A DNA stretch of 12,846 nucleotides, from positions 1 through 12,846 of the forward strand of contig JANQOH010000316.1 in NCBI GenBank assembly GCA_028289725.1, in the 5' to 3' direction. Positions within the stretch are counted from its first letter, which is position 1. Each line of letters opens with the position of its first letter. Below the pieces are notes generated by a model. That model was given only the letters and a program-made list of their open reading frames with translations. It did no database searches and was not told the origin of the DNA. The DNA comes from Alphaproteobacteria bacterium (lineage in GTDB: Bacteria > Pseudomonadota > Alphaproteobacteria > UBA7887). Positions 5,800 through 12,825 of the stretch are shown piece after piece. The position numbers and the translations under genes were made by a program.

Positions 5800-7104
5800 A
5801 TGACGTCTCAGGCACTGGCGCCCGTGCAATCCGCCGCGCCGGGATGGTTGGATGATGGCGCCCGCCACATTTGGCTGCCCTACACGCAAATGCAAACCGC
5901 GCCCGCGCCATTGCCGGCGGTGGCGACGGACGGTATGCGCATCACGCTCGCGGACGGCCGGACGCTGATCGACGGCATCGCGTCTTGGTGGACGGCGTGT
6001 CACGGCTATAACCATCCTTACATTCGCCAGGCCGTGACCCGCCAGCTCGACGCACTACCTCATGTGATGCTTGGCGGCTTGGCGCATGAACCCGCCATGA
6101 CATTGGCGAAACGCCTGTCCGACATGTTGCCGGCACCGCTGTCGCACGTCTTTTTCTCGGAATCGGGCTCGGTGTCGGTCGAGGTCGCGATGAAAATGGC
6201 GGTGCAGTACTGGCTCAACCAGGGGCACCGCGATCGAACGCGCTTCGTCAGTTTCAAGGGCGGCTACCACGGGGACACCTTCGCGTGCATGGCAGTGTGC
6301 GATCCGGAAGAGGGGATGCACACCATGTTCAAAGGTGTGGTGCCCGAACAGTTCGTCGTCGATTTGCCCGCGAATGCCTCGGACTTTACGGCCTTTGACC
6401 AAATGCTCGATCGCGAGCGCGCCAACATCGCGGCCGTTGTAATTGAACCGCTCGTCCAGGGTGCGGGTGGCATGAAATTTCATGGCCCGGATCAATTGGC
6501 GGAAATCCGCCGACTCTGCGATCGCCACGGCATTTTGCTGATCGCGGACGAGATCTTTACCGGTTTCGGGCGGACGGGAACGTTCTTCGCCTGCGACCAA
6601 GCCGAGGTGGTGCCTGATATCGTCACGCTCTCGAAAGCGCTAACCGGTGGCACTTTGCCGCTGGCCGCGACCATCGCCAGCGATCAGGTCTACGACTCAT
6701 TTTTGTCGGACGACCCCGAGCAATGTTTGATGCACGGGCCAACCTATACGGGAAACGCTTTGGCGTGCGCTGCCGCCAACGCGTCGTTGGATTTGTTCGA
6801 AAGCGAACCGCGGCTCGCGCAAGTGGCGCGAATCGCGGAGGAACTTTCAGAAGGCTTGGCGCCGTGCCGCGCCATAGAAGGGGTGCTGGATGTGCGCGTC
6901 AAAGGCGCGATTGGTGTCGTTCAGCTCGAGGCCATCGACGATCCGGTTTGGCTGCGCGAACAATTTGTCGAGGAGGGCGCCTGGATACGTCCATTCGGCG
7001 ATATCGTCTATTTGACGCCGCCCTTCATCGCCGAAACCAAGGATATCGCAGCCTTAACGGCGGCGATCGAGAAAGTCGTCACACACTGGTCGCGTGTTCG
7101 CTAA
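5800..7104 (+). CDS. bioA: Adenosylmethionine-8-amino-7-oxononanoate aminotransferase
   Basis: 434 residues, normal family length. This PLP enzyme transfers the amino group of S-adenosylmethionine to 8-amino-7-oxononanoate, giving 7,8-diaminopelargonate, the substrate of BioD. Visible signatures are WWTACHGYNHP (63-73), SGSVSVEVAMKMA (122-134), GGYHGDT (154-160), DEIFTGFGRTG (250-260, with the PLP-binding Asp250), and Lys279 in TLSKALTGG, which forms the internal aldimine. GPTYTGN replaces the more common GPTFMGN. The start is set by GGAGG 9 nt upstream. It is transcribed away from bioD-bioB. Its 3' end overlaps the convergent TPR gene by 26 bp. bioF, which makes its substrate, is not in the window. 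Confidence 0.96.
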   Translation: MTSQALAPVQSAAPGWLDDGARHIWLPYTQMQTAPAPLPAVATDGMRITLADGRTLIDGIASWWTACHGYNHPYIRQAVTRQLDALPHVMLGGLAHEPAMTLAKRLSDMLPAPLSHVFFSESGSVSVEVAMKMAVQYWLNQGHRDRTRFVSFKGGYHGDTFACMAVCDPEEGMHTMFKGVVPEQFVVDLPANASDFTAFDQMLDRERANIAAVVIEPLVQGAGGMKFHGPDQLAEIRRLCDRHGILLIADEIFTGFGRTGTFFACDQAEVVPDIVTLSKALTGGTLPLAATIASDQVYDSFLSDDPEQCLMHGPTYTGNALACAAANASLDLFESEPRLAQVARIAEELSEGLAPCRAIEGVLDVRVKGAIGVVQLEAIDDPVWLREQFVEEGAWIRPFGDIVYLTPPFIAETKDIAALTAAIEKVVTHWSRVR

Positions 7105-8746
7105 CCCTTAGTGCGAGATGGGCGGCGGCGGCTTCAATTGGGTCTGACCAATCGCCGCGCGACGCTTGGCGAAAGATGGTCATATTGGGGTACCAAAGGA
7201 CTTGGTCCCCCGCGATCTGCCAGCGCCAATCGGGTATCGCGGGGAGCAGGAGCAGGGTCGGCACACCGAGCGCGCCGGCCATGTGCGCGGTGGTGTTGGA
7301 CGTTGTCACCACCATGTCGAGCGCGGCGATTTGTGCGGCGAAATTGTCCAAATTCGCGAATTGATTCACGCTCGGATCTTGATGAATTTCTATCCCTAAT
7401 TGTCTGTCAATCAGCGATAATTCGTCATCGCAATCGCCATATTGCAGGTTCAGCCACACGGCATTGGGTGTCTTCAAGATCGGCGCCCATTTGCTAAGCG
7501 GCGCGCTTTTGATGGCGCCCCACAACGGCGTGCGGCTGCGCCAAGCAATACCGATCTTGGAACCGGGGCCAAACGAGTCATAGGCTTGGCGTCGGGCTTG
7601 CCGCATAGTCGGATCCGATTTCAGAAACGCTTTCGGCGTGCCGAAATCCGCGTGACGCCGTCTGAGCCAGCGGCACAGGTCTCCCGACGCGGATTGCAGA
7701 TCGATATCGTCGCGAACCAGACGCTCATGGGCCGCGTCGGTTCGGCTGAAGACCTCCGCGTCCGGAAAAGAACGCCGAAAAAGCGGAGTGAGGCGCGATT
7801 CGCACTCGATCAATGTGCGGTCCGCCTGTGCGATGACTTCGGGAAAGAGCGACGCGAACATGATCTCGTCGCCGATACCTTGTTCGCCCCAAATCAAAAC
7901 TGTTTTCCCGGCGAGCGATGCGCCGTCCCATGCGAGCTGGCGGAACGGGCGGGGTCGATTGACCGGTCCGTCCTGTTGCCACCGCCAGGCGAAGCCCTCG
8001 AATCCTTGGCTGAAATCGCCGCGCAGGAGCTGAAGCATCGCCAAGTTTTTGTGAGCTTCGGCCAGTTGCGGATCAATTGTGATCGCGGTCAAGAAGCTCG
8101 CGGCCGCGGCATCGAGTTCACCGCATTGTTGGAGAGCCACTCCTAAGTTGCTGTGGCCACGTGCCTTTTGGGGCTCGGTGGCGACGGCCGCGCGATAGCT
8201 ACCAACCGCGCTTGTCGCATCACCCATTTCACGGTGCGCATTGCCGAGTTGAAGCCATGCGTCGCCTAAATGCGGGTGCTCTACCACGAGATTTTGCAGG
8301 ATCGCGATCGCCTCCTGCACGCGGCCCGCTTCAGTCAGCGCGATACCAAGATTGAGCCGCGCCACGACCAGCGCACCGTCCAGTTCGACGATGTCTTGCA
8401 GCGCCTGAATCGCACGCTCGATTGCACCGGAATCCCGCAGCGCCATGGCCAGCGTCATGCGCGCTTCCGTGTTGTTGGGCGCTGCGGAGACGGCCGCCTC
8501 GGCGTGTGGGATCGCTTCGCTGGCCCGATTCGACCGGCGCAAGGCGTGCGCCATGAGGAGATGCGCCAGCGAAGAACCCGGTTCGGACGCCAAGCGGACT
8601 TCCGCGAGCAGAAGCAGCGCCGCGCCGTTATTGGGGTCAGACGATAGGATGTCCCGGCACATGCGATCGGCCTCGCCACCGTCACGACGGTGCCACGCGT
8701 CTTGAGCCCGTGCGAGCTTGTCTTGGATGACGGCCGTGCCGGTCAC
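7079..8746 (-). CDS. TPR-repeat protein with C-terminal GT9-like glycosyltransferase domain
   Basis: About 555 residues if GTG at 8746 is the start. The frame is open up to 8926, but that would overlap the cyclase-like gene by about 100 bp and the extra residues look non-coding; no ATG lies between. The first ~270 residues are about six or seven tetratricopeptide repeats (for example NLGVALQQCGELDAAAASF). The rest resembles the glycosyltransferase family 9-like domain often fused to TPRs in Proteobacteria: VLIWGEQGIGDEIMFA, KIGIAWRS, then TTSNTTAHMAGALGVPTLLLL and DWRWQ near the end. Such proteins are annotated as TPR glycosyltransferases; donor and acceptor are unknown, with protein (e.g. 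flagellin) or cell-surface glycosylation as options. No signal peptide or membrane segment is seen. It lies 82 bp downstream of the cyclase-like gene on the same strand and ends inside bioA on the opposite strand. Confidence 0.85.
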   Translation of the reverse strand: MTGTAVIQDKLARAQDAWHRRDGGEADRMCRDILSSDPNNGAALLLLAEVRLASEPGSSLAHLLMAHALRRSNRASEAIPHAEAAVSAAPNNTEARMTLAMALRDSGAIERAIQALQDIVELDGALVVARLNLGIALTEAGRVQEAIAILQNLVVEHPHLGDAWLQLGNAHREMGDATSAVGSYRAAVATEPQKARGHSNLGVALQQCGELDAAAASFLTAITIDPQLAEAHKNLAMLQLLRGDFSQGFEGFAWRWQQDGPVNRPRPFRQLAWDGASLAGKTVLIWGEQGIGDEIMFASLFPEVIAQADRTLIECESRLTPLFRRSFPDAEVFSRTDAAHERLVRDDIDLQSASGDLCRWLRRRHADFGTPKAFLKSDPTMRQARRQAYDSFGPGSKIGIAWRSRTPLWGAIKSAPLSKWAPILKTPNAVWLNLQYGDCDDELSLIDRQLGIEIHQDPSVNQFANLDNFAAQIAALDMVVTTSNTTAHMAGALGVPTLLLLPAIPDWRWQIAGDQVLWYPNMTIFRQASRGDWSDPIEAAAAHLALRVSEHATSV

Positions 8747-8755
8747 GGCGTGACC
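8741..8755. repeat. Perfect palindrome GGTCACG-G-CGTGACC over the proposed GTG start of the TPR gene
   Basis: Seven-base arms with a single central base. The GTG chosen as start (8746-8744) lies within it. It could be an operator or a hairpin limiting initiation, or it may be partly coding chance. Confidence 0.35.
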
Positions 8756-8776
8756 GTCGTTTGTTGTCCTGAGACG

Positions 8777-8790
8777 ATGCAACGTTGCAT
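8777..8790. repeat. Perfect 14-bp palindrome ATGCAACGTTGCAT
   Basis: A fully self-complementary 14-mer in the 82-bp gap between the cyclase-like gene and the TPR gene, 31 bp upstream of the proposed TPR start. Its length and position fit a dimeric regulator site. A terminator is unlikely because no T-run follows on either strand. Confidence 0.4.
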
Positions 8791-8828
8791 GCGCGCCGGG
8801 GCCCCCGCAGACCCGAATGAATAATCGG

Positions 8829-10052
8829 CTAGATACCGCTCGACAAAATGGAGTCCAAATCGGCGTCTGGCAAATAGTCGCCGCCTTCGGCGTCGAACCT
8901 TTCGAGATCCTGCTCGCCGAGACCAAGGAACAACGCTTCGGTGCTGCCCCGATAGATGTTCATTTTTGCGTTGAACACATCGCGTCTCAAACCGTGTTTG
9001 TCGGTCACGGAATATTTCTTGATCGTGTAAACGCCATCGCTGACACGTTCGCCGGTCAAATAGCATTTGATGGCGGTGATGTTGTCACCGCCCATGACAA
9101 CGTTCTTGAGCTGATCCAATCGCCCTTGCGCCAGATCGACAAAGGCCGGCGATCCGAGGCTCATCGGCGTATTGCTATCGTCCTTCGGCCGGTCGAAGCT
9201 GCCGATCAGGAGTTGGCCCGGCAAGGCCTTATTGATCATCCGCGCAAGCTCGATGGTCAGATCGCCGACGATGAAGCCGCTGATCGAAGGGTTCAGACCT
9301 TCCGCTTGGTAGTACTCGTAGTGGCTGCCGATATGGAAACAGGTTCGCAACACCGGCGCGGTCCGCGGCGCGCCGCGCCGCCGCGCGATCGCGTTGTCCG
9401 CCAGCGTCAGCATCATCAAGTAGAACAAATTAACGTCCGCCTCGACGCCCTCGTCGCGGTTCCAAACATAGAATCCGTCGCCTGTCGTCGTGCGGCCAAG
9501 ATCGATCGGCAGGCCGTTGGTTTGGGCGCGGCTATGCGCGAGGTTTATCGAATAGGACAAACTGTTTAGCAGCGTGACTTGCTCCAAGGGCGAATAGAGC
9601 GCGAACCCGACAATGTCGAATAGAATGGCCGCGCGATGGTTCGATTTCGTCACGCTGTAGCGCCGCACCACCGAATCGACGGTCCGGTGCGGAACGCCGC
9701 CAGCGCCGACGGCAAAAGGTAAAGGCAGATGAACCGGCTTGGCGCCAAACAAGCGTGCAACGTCGGCAATCTTGTCGGCGGTCATGATGTGACTGCCGGT
9801 GAGCATCTCGGCGTGACGGTCGGTGAGTTCTGGCAATGCGTATTGGGGAATCGCGAGGACATCGATGCCGCCTTCGGTGGGGCACCAGCCGACGACGATG
9901 TTTCGGCCCAAGCTCCATAGGCCGTTAAGTTGCTGGTCCAGCACACGGACTTGGTGATGCACGGCAGCACGGTCTTCGGCGACGATCGCCGATGACCTTG
10001 CATGCGTCGATTGCGCACGCGTCGGATTTTCGATGGTGTCGCTCGACCCCAT
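8829..10052 (-). CDS. Protein with divergent class III adenylate/guanylate cyclase-like domain
   Basis: 407 residues from ATG at 10052, with AAGG about 7 nt upstream. The central part (about 138-290) follows the class III cyclase layout: AAILFDIVGF (141-150) holds the first metal Asp146, TTTGDGFYVW (188-197) the second metal Asp192, and IVGDLTIELARMI (261-273) then PGQLLIG match the vGDxVNxAaRl...pGqilvs block. Key residues differ from active cyclases: the base-selecting Lys before GD is Thr188 (Arg187 adjacent), and the transition-state Asn is Ile267, although Arg271 is kept. It may have altered chemistry or be a nucleotide-sensing pseudo-enzyme. The N-terminal ~130 residues and C-terminal ~110 residues show no domain I recognise. 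No membrane segments are seen, so it is probably cytosolic. It lies upstream of the TPR glycosyltransferase gene in the same direction. The cyclase-superfamily call is firm; catalytic activity is doubtful. Confidence 0.75.
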   Translation of the reverse strand: MGSSDTIENPTRAQSTHARSSAIVAEDRAAVHHQVRVLDQQLNGLWSLGRNIVVGWCPTEGGIDVLAIPQYALPELTDRHAEMLTGSHIMTADKIADVARLFGAKPVHLPLPFAVGAGGVPHRTVDSVVRRYSVTKSNHRAAILFDIVGFALYSPLEQVTLLNSLSYSINLAHSRAQTNGLPIDLGRTTTGDGFYVWNRDEGVEADVNLFYLMMLTLADNAIARRRGAPRTAPVLRTCFHIGSHYEYYQAEGLNPSISGFIVGDLTIELARMINKALPGQLLIGSFDRPKDDSNTPMSLGSPAFVDLAQGRLDQLKNVVMGGDNITAIKCYLTGERVSDGVYTIKKYSVTDKHGLRRDVFNAKMNIYRGSTEALFLGLGEQDLERFDAEGGDYLPDADLDSILSSGI

Positions 10053-10163
10053 GCCCGTGCCTTGCCTCGCTGCTTGAGCCCGGCCAGCCCAACGGCGCGG
10101 GACCCAGATCCATTCAAGGATTCATTTAGATCGTGAGCCGCGGTTGGCTTGCTTTTTCAAGAC

Positions 10164-10169
10164 ATTATC
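10164..10169 (-). promoter_or_regulatory. Possible -10 hexamer for the cyclase-like gene
   Basis: GATAAT on the minus strand, in the 219-bp gap between the aldolase-family gene and the cyclase-like gene. It matches the -10 consensus at five of six positions and would give a leader of about 100 nt. No good -35 is seen. The rest of this gap holds only short imperfect stems such as GCCTGAGCAGGC (10194-10205) and nothing gene-like. Confidence 0.2.
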
Positions 10170-10271
10170 GAGCGTTGCCAAGATTTCTTGATAGCCTGAG
10201 CAGGCGGTTTTGATCGAAGCCGCGCGGAATCCCGAGACGGGTTCGACACCGAGTCAATTAACCCTTCGCAA

Positions 10272-11057
10272 TCAGTCTCTGTAACTTGGATCGCGCTGGT
10301 CCATCAGCCTCATGAGCGCGGCGTAAACCAGGTCCGGCGATTGATGCCCTGTATCGAGGCTGGCGGCATGCGATTCGCAAACCTCCGGCGGCACCTCGAG
10401 CAGGCGCGCGCCTGTCGCGCGGGCCGCAACTTGGACCTCGCATGCGCTCTGGAGCGTATGGAGCCGCAGAAAGGCTTCCGTGATCGTGCTGCCACAACTG
10501 AGAAGGCCATGATTGCGCAGTATCATCAGGTTCTTGTCGCCCAGGCTTTGCACCAGGCGCTCGCGCTCATCCATGCGGACAGTCAATCCTTCAAAATCGT
10601 GATACGCCACACGGTTATACAGTGCGGCTCCGGCAAAATCTGACCGATTGAGGCCGTCCGCCAGGGCCGCGACCGCCATGCCTTCGCGCGTGTGGGTATG
10701 AAACACACAGTTCACGTCGTCGCGGGCCGCGTGGATCGCGCTGTGGATCACGAAGCCGGCTGGGTTGGTCGGATGCGCGCTGTCGCCAATGATGTTGCCG
10801 TCCAAATCGATTTTGACCAGATTGGACGCTGTAATCTCGTGAAACATGAGGCCATACGGATTAATCAAGAAATGCCGCTCAGGCCCTGGAAGACGCACCG
10901 TGATATGACCGAAAATCAGCATCGACCAGCCGAAATAATCGACGATGCGATAGGCGGCGGCCAGTTGGGTCCGGAGCGTTTGTTCGTCGTTCGGTTGACG
11001 ACCGGAGCCTGGGTTTTCCGGCGTCGAGAAGGTGGTCACGGTGGCGGTGTCGGCCAT
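10272..11057 (-). CDS. Class II aldolase/adducin family protein
   Basis: 261 residues. The family contains zinc-dependent aldolases such as FucA, epimerases such as AraD, and non-enzymatic adducin-like members. Visible are the N-terminal block FGHITVRLP (49-57), LINPYGLMFHEIT (64-76), the zinc ligands His120 and His122 in FHTHT and His183 in NHGLL, and the tail LHTLQSACEVQ (199-209). Where FucA has its proton-donor Glu, this protein has the NPAGFVIHSAIH block (98-109) without a Glu. It therefore belongs to the broad class II aldolase/adducin subgroup and its substrate cannot be predicted. A sugar phosphate lyase or a decarboxylase-like role is possible. The ATG at 11057 has a weak AGAGA site. 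It is divergent from hpnA across 109 bp. Confidence 0.85.
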   Translation of the reverse strand: MADTATVTTFSTPENPGSGRQPNDEQTLRTQLAAAYRIVDYFGWSMLIFGHITVRLPGPERHFLINPYGLMFHEITASNLVKIDLDGNIIGDSAHPTNPAGFVIHSAIHAARDDVNCVFHTHTREGMAVAALADGLNRSDFAGAALYNRVAYHDFEGLTVRMDERERLVQSLGDKNLMILRNHGLLSCGSTITEAFLRLHTLQSACEVQVAARATGARLLEVPPEVCESHAASLDTGHQSPDLVYAALMRLMDQRDPSYRD

Positions 11058-11103
11058 AATCGATCTCTTTGGCTTGGATGGGTTTGCGCGGTTGGAATGT
11101 TAG

Positions 11104-11120
11104 CCCAATGAGCCATCGGG
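11104..11120. promoter_or_regulatory. Imperfect inverted repeat in the aldolase/hpnA divergent spacer
   Basis: CCCAATG-AGC-CATCGGG: seven-base arms with one mismatch around a 3-base centre, roughly midway between the two divergent start codons (11057 and 11167). On the minus strand it lies between weak CTGTCA and TAACAT hexamers 18 nt apart that could be -35 and -10 for the aldolase gene. This is a candidate shared operator and is not proven. Confidence 0.25.
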
Positions 11121-11166
11121 TGACAGCGTGCTCGGCGCACCCCAGCCATCTGGTAGCAGGGCCGTC

Positions 11167-12156
11167 ATGACGGTTCTGGTCACTGGCGCGACCGGATTTG
11201 TTGGGGCCGCCGTCGCGCGCCGCGTTATGGCGGCGGGAGACGCGGTGCGGGTCTTGGCACGCGCATCGAGCGATCGGCGCAATTTGGATGGTCTGGATGT
11301 CGATCTTGTCGAAGGCGACTTGACAGATCCGACTGCGCTCAAACAGGCGGTGAATGGTTGCAAGTCGGTGTTTCACGTGGCCGCCGATTATCGCATTTGG
11401 TGCCCTGATCCGGGCCCAATGATGGCGGCGAACGTGGACGGCACGCGCAATTTGATGCTGGCGGCGGGTGACGCCGGCGTGGGCCGAATCGTCTACACGT
11501 CGAGCGTCGCCGTGCTCGGTCTCAACGACGATCGCAGTCCCGCCGACGAAGACACGCCGTCGCGTCTTGAAGACATGATCGGCCCCTACAAACAGTCAAA
11601 GTTCCTTGCCGAAGCCGAAGTTCGGACTTTGGTTGAGGAGCGTGATTTACCGATCGTAATCGTGAATCCGTCGACGCCAATTGGACCGCGAGACATCAAG
11701 CCGACGCCAACCGGTCGATTAATCGTCGAAGCCGCCGCGGGACGGATGCCGGCCTATGTCGATACCGGGCTCAATGTGGTGCACGTCAACGACGTCGCCG
11801 AAGGGCATTGGCTGGCGCACGAACGCGGACAAGCAGGACGCCGCTACATTTTGGGCGGCGAGAACATGAGCCTTCAATCCATATTGGGCGACGTCGCCAA
11901 GCTAGTAGGACGGAAACCGCCAAAAGTGCGGTTGCCCCATGGTTTGGTGATGCCGATTGCCTACCTGTCAGAGGCGTTCGCACGGCTGAATCGGGAACGA
12001 GAGCCGATGACGACGGTTGATGGAGTGCGCATGGCGCGCAAATGGATGTTTTTTTCGAGCGCCCGCGCCGAGTCTGAACTAGGGTATCGGCCGGGAAAAG
12101 CGATCGACGCGCTGCGCGACGCGGTCACTTGGTTCGGAGAGCACGGTTACCTTTAG
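11167..12156 (+). CDS. hpnA: Hopanoid-associated sugar epimerase HpnA (extended SDR family)
   Basis: 329 residues from ATG at 11167, with AGGG 5 nt upstream; an in-frame ATG at 11128 lacks such a site and would precede the Rossmann start. The NAD(P)-binding motif GATGFVG is at residues 7-13. The SDR catalytic residues are Ser112/Ser113 (TSS), Tyr141 and Lys145 (YKQSK). The C-terminal half carries blocks characteristic of HpnA: PTPTGRLIVEAAAGRMPAY, DTGLNVVHVNDVAEGH, RRYILGGENMSL, and MARKWMFFSS near the end. HpnA is found in hopanoid gene sets, where it is thought to act on the sugar-derived side chain; its exact reaction is not settled. No squalene-hopene cyclase or other hpn gene is in the window. 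It is probably cotranscribed with the CDP-alcohol transferase-like gene 18 bp downstream. Confidence 0.92.
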   Translation: MTVLVTGATGFVGAAVARRVMAAGDAVRVLARASSDRRNLDGLDVDLVEGDLTDPTALKQAVNGCKSVFHVAADYRIWCPDPGPMMAANVDGTRNLMLAAGDAGVGRIVYTSSVAVLGLNDDRSPADEDTPSRLEDMIGPYKQSKFLAEAEVRTLVEERDLPIVIVNPSTPIGPRDIKPTPTGRLIVEAAAGRMPAYVDTGLNVVHVNDVAEGHWLAHERGQAGRRYILGGENMSLQSILGDVAKLVGRKPPKVRLPHGLVMPIAYLSEAFARLNREREPMTTVDGVRMARKWMFFSSARAESELGYRPGKAIDALRDAVTWFGEHGYL

Positions 12157-12174
12157 GCCGCGGGTCGCAGTGCC

Positions 12175-12825
12175 ATGGAATATGGCATGGAGACATCGCG
12201 AAAACCCGGTGCCGCCGGGATCCCTTATGACCAACGAATTGCGGCGATTCTGGTGCGCCCCTTGGGAAGCTCGCCGGTGCGTCCCAATCACCTGACCGTT
12301 TTGAGCTTGCTCTTGGCGGCCGCGTCCGGATTGGTTTTGGCGCATGGCCAGCATATTGGCTGGGGCGCGCTCCTGTTCATGGCAGCGGTCCTTTTGGACC
12401 ACGCGGACGGCGAACTTGCCAGGCTCACCGGACAATGTTCGCGCTTTGGTCATTACTTCGATTATGCCGCCGGTGCAGCCAACTATTTCATGATGTTTCT
12501 TGGCGCCGGCATAGGGCTGAGCCAGGGTGCGATGGGCGACTGGGCAATGGCACTCGGCGTGGGCGCGGCCATCGCAAACCCGTTGGTCATGTTGGTGCGC
12601 CTGACCGCCGAGCGGCGCCACGGGGCATCCGCCGTCGCACACCCGTACTTTCTCGGATTTGAGATCGAGGATTTCATCTATCTCATTGGGCCCTTCGCCT
12701 GGCTTGGATATTTCGATTTGTTCTTTGTCGCATTTGGCGTGGGCGCCATCGGGTATTTGATGTGGCAGTTCGTAGGGCTCATGGTTCGTGATGCCGCGGA
12801 CGAAGATCGGCACGCACGGTCGTAA
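12175..12825 (+). CDS. CDP-alcohol phosphatidyltransferase family membrane protein with altered signature
   Basis: 216 residues from ATG at 12175; ATG at 12187, with GGA 7 nt upstream, is an equally good start and would give 212. The family transfers a phospho-alcohol group from a CDP-activated donor to a second alcohol at the inner membrane. The signature is DxxDGxxAR-x8-GxxxDxxxD. Here Asp75, Asp78, Gly79, Ala82, Arg83, Gly92 and Asp96 are present, but the last Asp, the proposed catalytic base, is Gly100 (GGT). PVRPNHLTVLS (34-44) is the usual cytosolic lead into the first membrane segment. About five or six hydrophobic segments follow (roughly 43-57, 62-75, 101-115, 120-140, 163-180, 183-205). 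It lies 18 bp after hpnA in the same direction, suggesting a shared lipid or hopanoid role. It may have an alternative mechanism, or be a subfamily with a shifted catalytic residue. Confidence 0.85.
   Translation: MEYGMETSRKPGAAGIPYDQRIAAILVRPLGSSPVRPNHLTVLSLLLAAASGLVLAHGQHIGWGALLFMAAVLLDHADGELARLTGQCSRFGHYFDYAAGAANYFMMFLGAGIGLSQGAMGDWAMALGVGAAIANPLVMLVRLTAERRHGASAVAHPYFLGFEIEDFIYLIGPFAWLGYFDLFFVAFGVGAIGYLMWQFVGLMVRDAADEDRHARS

Noticed and set aside
8729..8746. Shared HAVTGT peptide and similar DNA at the CoxL-CoxG linker (66-81) and the TPR gene start
   Set aside because: Only about 13 bases are shared, the second copy lies at or before an uncertain start, and there are no further copies in the window; probably coincidence.
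8817..9569. 250-codon plus-strand frame across the cyclase-like gene
   Set aside because: The minus-strand frame carries recognisable cyclase motifs; this one does not.
10194..10212. GCCTGAGCAGGC followed by GGTTTT as a terminator
   Set aside because: The stem is only four bases and points along the plus strand, where no gene ends nearby.
10190..10260. tRNA-like stretch (GGGTTCGA)
   Set aside because: The T-arm stem does not pair and no acceptor or anticodon stem can be drawn.
12079..12813. 244-codon minus-strand frame across the CDP-alcohol transferase gene
   Set aside because: The plus-strand frame has the CDP-alcohol signature and membrane segments; the antisense frame has no domain.
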